64,000 bases of DNA from Macrostomum hystrix. Lineage: Eukaryota > Platyhelminthes > Macrostomidae. The first letter of the stretch is position 1; the number at the start of each line of letters is the position of its first letter. A program made the translations under genes and the position numbers. Under the pieces are notes generated by a model, which worked only from the letters and a program-made list of their open reading frames with translations, did no database searches and had not been told where the DNA came from. Shown in pieces: positions 59,601-64,000 of this stretch. Location of the stretch: the NCBI GenBank assembly GCA_950097015.1, contig CATNEN010000003.1, forward strand, positions 15,258,001-15,322,000. Reading direction: 5' to 3'.

Positions 59601-59830
59601 AGGCCAATAAGGCTCAGTGAACTTAATGAGGAGTTTAAGTATTTTAATTCACTAAACGTTTTCGAACTTGCTGTGTATTTCAAAGCAAGCTTTAGGTAAC
59701 TAGACAAAATCAGATGACTCTCAGAGAAAATGACACTGTTACAGCGTGAAACCGAAACTAAAAGACATGCATAGACAATTATACTAGACAACACTGTCAA
59801 GAATGATATCTTCGAAACGAAGTAAGTCAT
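47644..59830 (-). CDS. TTC13: TTC13 homologue (tetratricopeptide repeat protein 13), 13 coding exons
   Basis: Minus-strand exons: 59830-59453, 57061-57001, 56914-56847, 56757-56682, 56603-56533, 56443-56378, 55196-54969, 54189-53935, 52906-52535, 51623-51583, 49843-49342, 48713-48429, 48006-47644. All introns are GT-AG and every phase agrees; the protein is about 921 aa (human about 860). Residues 1-30 look like a signal peptide. A Cys-rich CPFGACSVC follows (about 150). TPR units run from about 195 to 470, e.g. NTGYLDKAIEHYERFL and YTRLGRLRNAAETYKEAL. The second half carries family-specific stretches: NYREESGLQPSQ (about 527), YNFRQQELICLAKRVG, and the C-terminal YYLTNAMPLSHRSGPAAFSV and GRVPPGK. 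Its molecular role is poorly known; the signal peptide suggests the secretory pathway. Seven introns hold different minisatellites, and intron 1 a Merlin element. Confidence 0.95.
48110..48365. repeat. 24-bp minisatellite in TTC13 intron 12, about 11 copies
   Basis: Units contain ctacctcaaactctactcat. It occupies the middle of the intron between exons 12 and 13. Confidence 0.93.
48768..49265. repeat. 23-bp minisatellite in TTC13 intron 11, about 21 copies
   Basis: Units contain tccctaaagacacattattc, with variable insertions of 1-3 bp. Confidence 0.93.
49925..51418. repeat. 20-bp minisatellite in TTC13 intron 10, about 74 copies
   Basis: Unit cttctcaaactggtcgaaac. Single-base variants (aacAttctc, aaaAtgg, aCaccttc, acTtgtcg) recur in the same order about 520 bp apart (about 50441-50801 against 50961-51321), showing a 26-unit block duplication. 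The 20-bp period lets all three plus frames stay open for up to 494 codons (peptides of the LLKLVETFSNWSK kind); these are not genes. Confidence 0.97.
51782..52520. repeat. 43-bp minisatellite in TTC13 intron 9, about 17 copies
   Basis: Units contain cagttgcatagtctagcaat and ttccctaatcccaaa, with two variants (CCATTCTATT, CCAGTCTGTT). The array ends about 15 nt from the donor of exon 9. Confidence 0.96.
52925..53915. repeat. 25-bp minisatellite in TTC13 intron 8, about 39 copies
   Basis: Units contain gcagaagtagagtgtgtagt and agata. In the transcribed (minus) direction the array is pyrimidine-rich (ctactacacactctacttct) with few AG dinucleotides, and it lies within about 20 nt of both splice sites. 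Confidence 0.95.
54205..54955. repeat. 14-bp minisatellite in TTC13 intron 7, about 53 copies
   Basis: Unit gctagatgggacag, with occasional 16-bp units (aggagctag). On the transcribed strand each unit reads ctgtcccatctagc, a short pyrimidine-rich stretch ending in TAG. The array fills the intron from about 15 nt after the donor to about 15 nt before the acceptor. Confidence 0.97.
55690..56320. repeat. Minisatellite of 18-20 bp units in TTC13 intron 6
   Basis: Units contain gtggagtgacagtagatgt, mixed with a second type (gtggagtgacaaaggaggat). Three minus frames of up to 230 codons (His/Ser/Thr-rich) arise from it and were rejected as genes. Confidence 0.93.
57064..57545. other. TTC13 intron 1, unique part
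   Basis: AT-rich sequence without recognisable features, next to repeat family A copy 2. Confidence 0.4.
57548..59145 (-). repeat. Dispersed repeat family A, copy 2, split by Merlin
   Basis: 57548-57915 and 59015-59145 together match 5215-5700 in reverse orientation (e.g. gtaatgctctttggaaagct, gctaccaagaaattctttg). The gap in the match is exactly the Merlin insertion. Confidence 0.8.
57923..59006 (+). mobile_element. Merlin DNA transposon (about 1.08 kb) with TIRs and 8-bp TSD
   Basis: Inverted ends of about 37 bp (left 57923-57959, right 58970-59006) share gactttcccgctctaaatta with one change. The flanking duplication is CCTAGACT (57915-57922 and 59007-59014). The interior is a decayed IS1595/ISXO2-type transposase. 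It has a Cys-rich zinc-binding head (CLLCNSMACPHCPGQQCGYQ), then VEINESKFMHCKYHRG and HKGHWVLRMVECG, then TDQWASYHALPSNHATVN. A frame change near 58349, in-frame stops near 58397 and 58588 and later frame changes make it inactive. The first catalytic Asp expected in VEIDESK is Asn here. Confidence 0.93.
59146..59452. other. TTC13 intron 1, part next to exon 1
   Basis: AT-rich sequence with the short tandem words ctaggacaac (59230, 59288); no other feature was seen. Confidence 0.4.
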
Positions 59831-60535
59831 TACTAAAAGCAATAGCTGAAGCTAGCTACTAAAAAATCAGGACAGAAGTCAAGACGGAAGGGTCAATCGT
59901 TTTTCTTTTGATACCGTTAACGAAAAAACGGACTTAATTATATGCTTCATACAAAATTAGCATATCTTAATAAGTAAAAGGTGAATGGTAGAGAATCAGC
60001 AAAATCAATGTTTGTTAAAAACAATCCAATATGCTGAAGTTTTTTTTAACTAAAGCTGATTCATTAAACTAACTAAGCCAACATCATTCATTAAAATTCT
60101 ATGAAATAAGGACAATTAAAGTTGAACTAGGATGTTAAAACAAACTTTTATTTTTGTTGACTAATCGAAACGATTAGAAGTCGTTTAGCTATAACTCGCA
60201 GCTATTATATTATAAAGCACTCGCAGAATTGTTAAGACAAACCTGATATAATAGCGTATCGTGTCTATCATGTAGCCTAACGTGTACCGTGTCTTTCTGA
60301 GTTGTCCAATTAATTTTTCAATCAATTTATGTCCTGTCGGCATTCCGTCTTTGTATTTAATCTTTGTTAGGCAGCATATTATCAATGTTAATGAGGTGCA
60401 ATTCACAACGTTGATAACGGTAAAATGGTAGTGGTAGTGGTTGGCTCTTCTGATTTCGAATTTCTTTTGAGAATTTCCAAGAGCGGTTTGACTTTAGAAG
60501 CTTCGACAGTCTCCGAGTTTAAGATTTGACAGCTC
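59831..60535. other. TTC13 5' flank, no gene seen
   Basis: AT-rich. A 73-codon minus frame (60406-60185) has no recognisable motif. The TTC13 promoter should be in the first part. Confidence 0.35.
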
Positions 60536-60842
60536 GCTTTCGGCCAGCTTCAATGGCATCAATCCAGGTGACCGAATTTAAAAGTCCAGTATTCGCTCCT
60601 TTCTGTATCAGCAGATTGACCAGCTTAAGTCTAGATTTAGCCTAAATTCCTGAAGTCAGCAGCATATAGCTCGATACAACGGCGAACGACCCTCGGCATT
60701 CTGACAATCATTGACAATTTTTAATTCGGCAGCCACCTCTGCGCAGTCCTCCAAGAGGAATTTAGCAATGCCAACGTTGCCACGAAAGCAGGCTATGTGA
60801 AGCAGTCGGGCTGGGCAGCCCTTCACTTCGATTGTCTAAGCC
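60530..60842 (-). pseudogene. Ankyrin-repeat fragment, frameshifted
   Basis: After an acceptor-like site (cggaggcttag, about 60838-60848), the minus strand encodes TIEVKGCPARLLHIACFRGN, then VGIAKFLLED and NAEGRSPLYRAICC followed by TGA. In a second frame it continues as LKLVNLLIQKGANTGLLNSV and WIDAIEAGRKRA. LLHIA...G and LLIQKGAN are typical ankyrin helices. The stop and frame change between the two parts point to a decayed exon. It is not a copy of the ankyrin gene at 44-45 kb. Confidence 0.6.
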
Positions 60843-61466
60843 TCCGTATAAAAGGTTATTGTGACATTTTGGAAAAAAATATTATGATTTTAACAAGGAT
60901 CACTTATTGCTCAATTTTATGATTAACTGACCTAATGAGATGGCGCTCTAAAGAAGAAAAAACGGTGTACATGGGCCTTAATTATAGCTCGTAGTTAAAA
61001 TAACTTTTAATTATTGTTAGCAGCTATATGAACAGACAATTTTAGCAAGTATACATAAGTAAACTTCACTTCCTCTTCTAAATCTCGGCAATGTCAAGCA
61101 CCGATTTCCGACGCTCCGTGGATCGCTGATTCTGATGGGAGGCAACTGCCAGAAGCGCCTGCAGCATCAGGCGCCTGCAGCTCGCACTCAGACCGGCGTC
61201 CGCATCTCGCTGACGTTCCGCGTCACCAAACCGGAGCTGCGGCGAAAACGAGCGGCACCGGATGACCCAACTTACAGCCAGCCACTTGACTGCGGTCCCT
61301 TCGGCGAGGCAACCCAGGCCAGCCCCAAGACCAGCAGGCAGAGCGTGGCGGCGGCGGTCAGCAGCGAGGCAGCCGCAGTGGCGGCGGCGGCAGACAGCGA
61401 GGCACGCGAGGTGGCGGCGGCGGCCGGGGTGCGGCGGCTGGTGCGGCGGCTGCGTCGGCGACCGCG

Positions 61467-62877
61467 GTGACGGGTTCGTCGGCGGCGTCGGCGGCGGCGG
61501 CAGCGGCGGCGGCTTCAACGACACAGGCTGCGACGGCGCGGCCCTATGCGCAAGTGGCTTCGGCTCGCGCACCTCCTAAGAGACCCCAGGCTGCCATTCC
61601 ACCGGTGGTCTTCGAGGTCCATCAGAGTGCGGCAAGCAAGCTGGTGGCCTTCATCACCTGGCTACAGGCCAACTTTGCCGTCGATGCTCGTGCCATCAAC
61701 ACAGCCGAAATGCCAATCAGCCCGCCTACCTAGTATTCCCGGCCACTGAGCGGGATTACAACGTTTTCCTAGGCGGTGCTCTGCGTCAGGACAGCCTCCT
61801 CGGCCATCGTGTCGAGCGTCGACCAGCACGATCACGGCCGCTGGACAACCGGACTGGCGCTGACAGAGTACGGCAGCAGCCACTGCTCACCTTTGTGGCG
61901 CTCGACGTGCCGTTTTCCTTCACAGAGGCCGAATTCGCCAGCATGCTCCGCGAGTCCTTGAAGCTCGACATCACGAGTGTGCATCGGATCCGTGCGCGAG
62001 CATTCGGGCAGGCCACCCGGTACATGCGCATCTTTACGAAGTCGAGAGCGACATTCGACCAGTGCCTTCGCGAAGGCATCTGCACCGACTTCCTGAAGTT
62101 CAGCTGCGAAGAGAGCCGCACCAACGAGCCGGTCCGCGCCCTGCAGTGCCAGCGCTGCCAGCAGTTCGGCCACCGTGTAGCCCAGTGCCAGGCGGAGCTG
62201 CGATGCCGAATCTGCGGCGGCTCGCATGCCTGGAAGGACTGCCAGCACGAAGGCCCGGCGACGTGCTCCAACTGCGGTGGTCAGCACCTAACGACCAGCC
62301 GAGCCTGCACTGTTGCGCAGGAGGAGCACGCCAAGGCGACGAAGGCGGCAGCTGAGGCCAAAGCTGCTGCGGCGCGAGCTGCGGAAGCCGCAGCTACGGA
62401 TGCTCCGTCTGCCTCGAGTGCGCCCGCCGACGTGTCCGACGCTTCGGACAGTGGCTGGCTGATCCGCCAAGGCCGCCGCAACGTGCCCGTCAATACCGCC
62501 ATCCGGCCGCTCTTCATCAGCAACGATGCACCATCTGATGCCAGGAGCCGACCGGCCGCCGAGACTGCCAGCGCCAGGTGTACGAGCGCCAATGAGGCTG
62601 CACCCTCCTGGACGCTGGCAGTGAGCCACAGCAGCAGCAGCAGACTGACTTGAAGCAGATGGTGAGCATGCTGTTGCCCCTGATCACCCGCTCTCTGACC
62701 CAGGTGATTGTGCGGACCCTGCCCAGGCCGCCTGGTGAGCTCCTCACAGTGGAATCGACCAGTAAAATGGTCGAGGACATTGTGCGGGCTGTCCTCCAGG
62801 ACGTGTCTGGCATGGCCTCCACCGCCTCCGGGGTCGTCGGCCCAGGCAGCTTAACCAGAAAACTGGAAATTCCTTAA
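61467..62877 (+). pseudogene. LINE ORF1 (gag-like, CCHC zinc knuckles), frameshifted
   Basis: Three consecutive frames make up one former ORF. 61467-61733 is an Ala-rich start, then IPPVVFEVHQ. About 61728-62653 contains AYLVFPATERDYNVFLGG and three zinc knuckles: CQRCQQFGHRVAQC, CRICGGSHAWKDC, CSNCGGQHLTTSRAC. 62625-62877 reads TDLKQMVSMLLPLITRSLTQ. The second frame change is at a CAG/AGC run (62629-62643), a likely slippage site. The triple CCHC cluster is typical of Jockey- and I-group gag proteins, which package the element RNA. Nothing outside the element is related. Confidence 0.85.
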
Positions 62878-64000
62878 TTTAAATGGTAACCCTATTACCC
62901 AGACATCGGGTCTGAAACTCATGCACCTCAACTGCAGAGGGTTTCACCCCAATAGCAGAGAACTCACCCAATGGGTCATTAGTCAAGAGATAGACATTGC
63001 TATCTTCTCTGAAACCATTCTCAAGAGTTCGCACACGGTCCAGATCCCTGGCTACTCCATCATCCGGTACGACACTCCGCATGTCAGACGCGGCCTGCTC
63101 CTTGCTCACTCACCGCGCGTCAAACTCACCAATGTTCGCTTGCACTACGACAACGTGAACCATGAAGTCATCTCCTGCACCGTCAGCCTGTCTGACAACT
63201 CTCACGGTGCCGACTTTAATCTGGCTCTCATTGAGTCGACTGTGCCAGACTGTGGTGGCCGAAATGCTCTGCCCAAACACATGCTTGAGCTGATAAAAGA
63301 GCGCAGACGACTCAGACGCCTCTTCAACAGCACCCGGGATGACAACTTCAAAAGGCTGGCCAACCAAATGGCCAACAGGATCAAAAGGGAAATCAGTTCC
63401 TTCCAGAGCGGCAAGCTCACCAGGAAGCTGATGGGCAAGTTCAAGCCCAGCTCCATTCCAACCCTCACTTCGGGTCAAACCAGTGCGCACACTGATCTGG
63501 AGAAAGCGAAGCTTCTCGCGGCCACTCTGGACTCAAAGATGCGCACAGTCCCATCCACTTGCGACCAGCTCAAACAGGAGGTGGCCGAAGTGGCCCAGTT
63601 CTCCTCTTTCTATGCGATTCCGGCCGACATCGATGGCATCTCCACTCACCCGCTTGAAGCCGCATTCACTGTAGCTGACACAGTGTGGGAGCTTGAGCAC
63701 CTCAAGCCTGATGGAGCACCTGGGCTGGACAGGATTCCCAATCGAGTGCTCAAACTCGGCCTTGAAGGCGTGGCGAACACCAGGATCACCAGACTCTTTA
63801 ACGCCTGCTTCAGTCAAGGGATCTTCCCCAGCGCTTGGAAGAAAGCTGTGGTGACAATGATCCCGAAGCCTGACAAACCGCCAGATAATCCAAACTCGTA
63901 CAGGCCAATCAGCCTGACCTCTTGCTTAGGCAAGGTGTTTGAGAAGCTGATTGCCAAGAGACTCTCCAAATTCCTTGAAGACAAGAACATTCTTGGTGAT
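62878..64000 (+). CDS. LINE ORF2 (endonuclease-reverse transcriptase), partial, endonuclease internally deleted
   Basis: Open from before 62878 to the window end with no stop. It starts with the endonuclease N-terminus (LKLMHLNCRGFHPNSRELTQ, DIAIFSETIL) but passes after about 100 residues (near 63215, GADFNLALIEST) straight into the linker. A normal AP-endonuclease domain is about 220 residues, so its second half is missing. Reverse transcriptase blocks follow: LKPDGAPGLDRIPNRVLK, WKKAVVTMIPKP and NSYRPISLTSCLGKVFEKLI. The catalytic YADD box would lie beyond the edge. The frame is intact across the deletion, so either the deletion was in frame or an active relative has this form. Confidence 0.88.

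Larger units (their letters stand above)
61100..64000 (+). mobile_element. Jockey/I-like non-LTR retrotransposon, runs off the right edge
   Basis: A GC-rich block with sharply different composition from its AT-rich neighbours. It has an ORF1 (gag-like, broken into three frames) followed by an ORF2 with endonuclease and reverse transcriptase parts. The left boundary is judged by the composition change near 61080-61130. The poly(A)/3' end is outside the window. Confidence 0.85.

Noticed and set aside
61078-62822. Minus-strand frames of 73-164 codons across the LINE
   Set aside because: Shadows of GC-rich ORF1; the plus-strand frames carry the zinc knuckles.

Overview
This is nuclear DNA of an animal, most likely an invertebrate. 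Genes are split by GT-AG introns, and three multi-exon genes encode animal families: syntaxin-6, the centrosome/cilium protein CSPP1, and the TPR protein TTC13. There is a tRNA-Leu gene with a tRNA intron, plus tRNA-derived SINEs, a Jockey/I-like LINE, a Merlin transposon and MITEs. Spacer DNA is AT-rich and exons are richer in GC. I cannot name a phylum from the sequence; a spiralian is a guess only.

Layout. 1-18 kb is gene-poor and full of mobile DNA: a possible first exon running off the left edge, a TGCATT-rich minisatellite, a 6.5 kb region bounded by inverted TACCCTAG ends and carrying a transposase-like exon, 8-bp-TSD MITEs, a broken GPCR fragment, a SINE and tRNA-Leu(CAA). At 18.6-21.6 kb lies a single-exon, glutamine- and histidine-rich, probably nuclear protein of unknown family (1002 aa, + strand). 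At 22.7-26.1 kb are two large satellites (21-bp and 41-bp units). STX6 (2 coding exons) is on the minus strand at 27.4-28.6 kb. CSPP1 (8 coding exons, about 1077 aa) is on the plus strand at 32.1-40.3 kb. Three minisatellites sharing one 12-mer (41.9-45.3 kb) surround and fill the intron of a small ankyrin-repeat gene (minus, 44.2-45.5 kb). TTC13 (13 coding exons, about 921 aa) is on the minus strand at 47.6-59.8 kb, with a Merlin element in its first intron. An ankyrin pseudogene-like fragment and a frameshifted LINE with ORF1 and ORF2 fill 60.5-64 kb; the LINE runs off the right edge.

The exon models were built by hand. In STX6, CSPP1 and TTC13 every donor/acceptor pair is GT-AG, phases agree at every junction, and the joined proteins match their family from end to end.

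The most unusual property is that almost every intron of the four multi-exon genes is filled by its own tandem repeat, with a different unit sequence and length in each (14 to 43 bp). The arrays often start within 15-30 nt of a splice site. These arrays also create long false open reading frames, which were left out.
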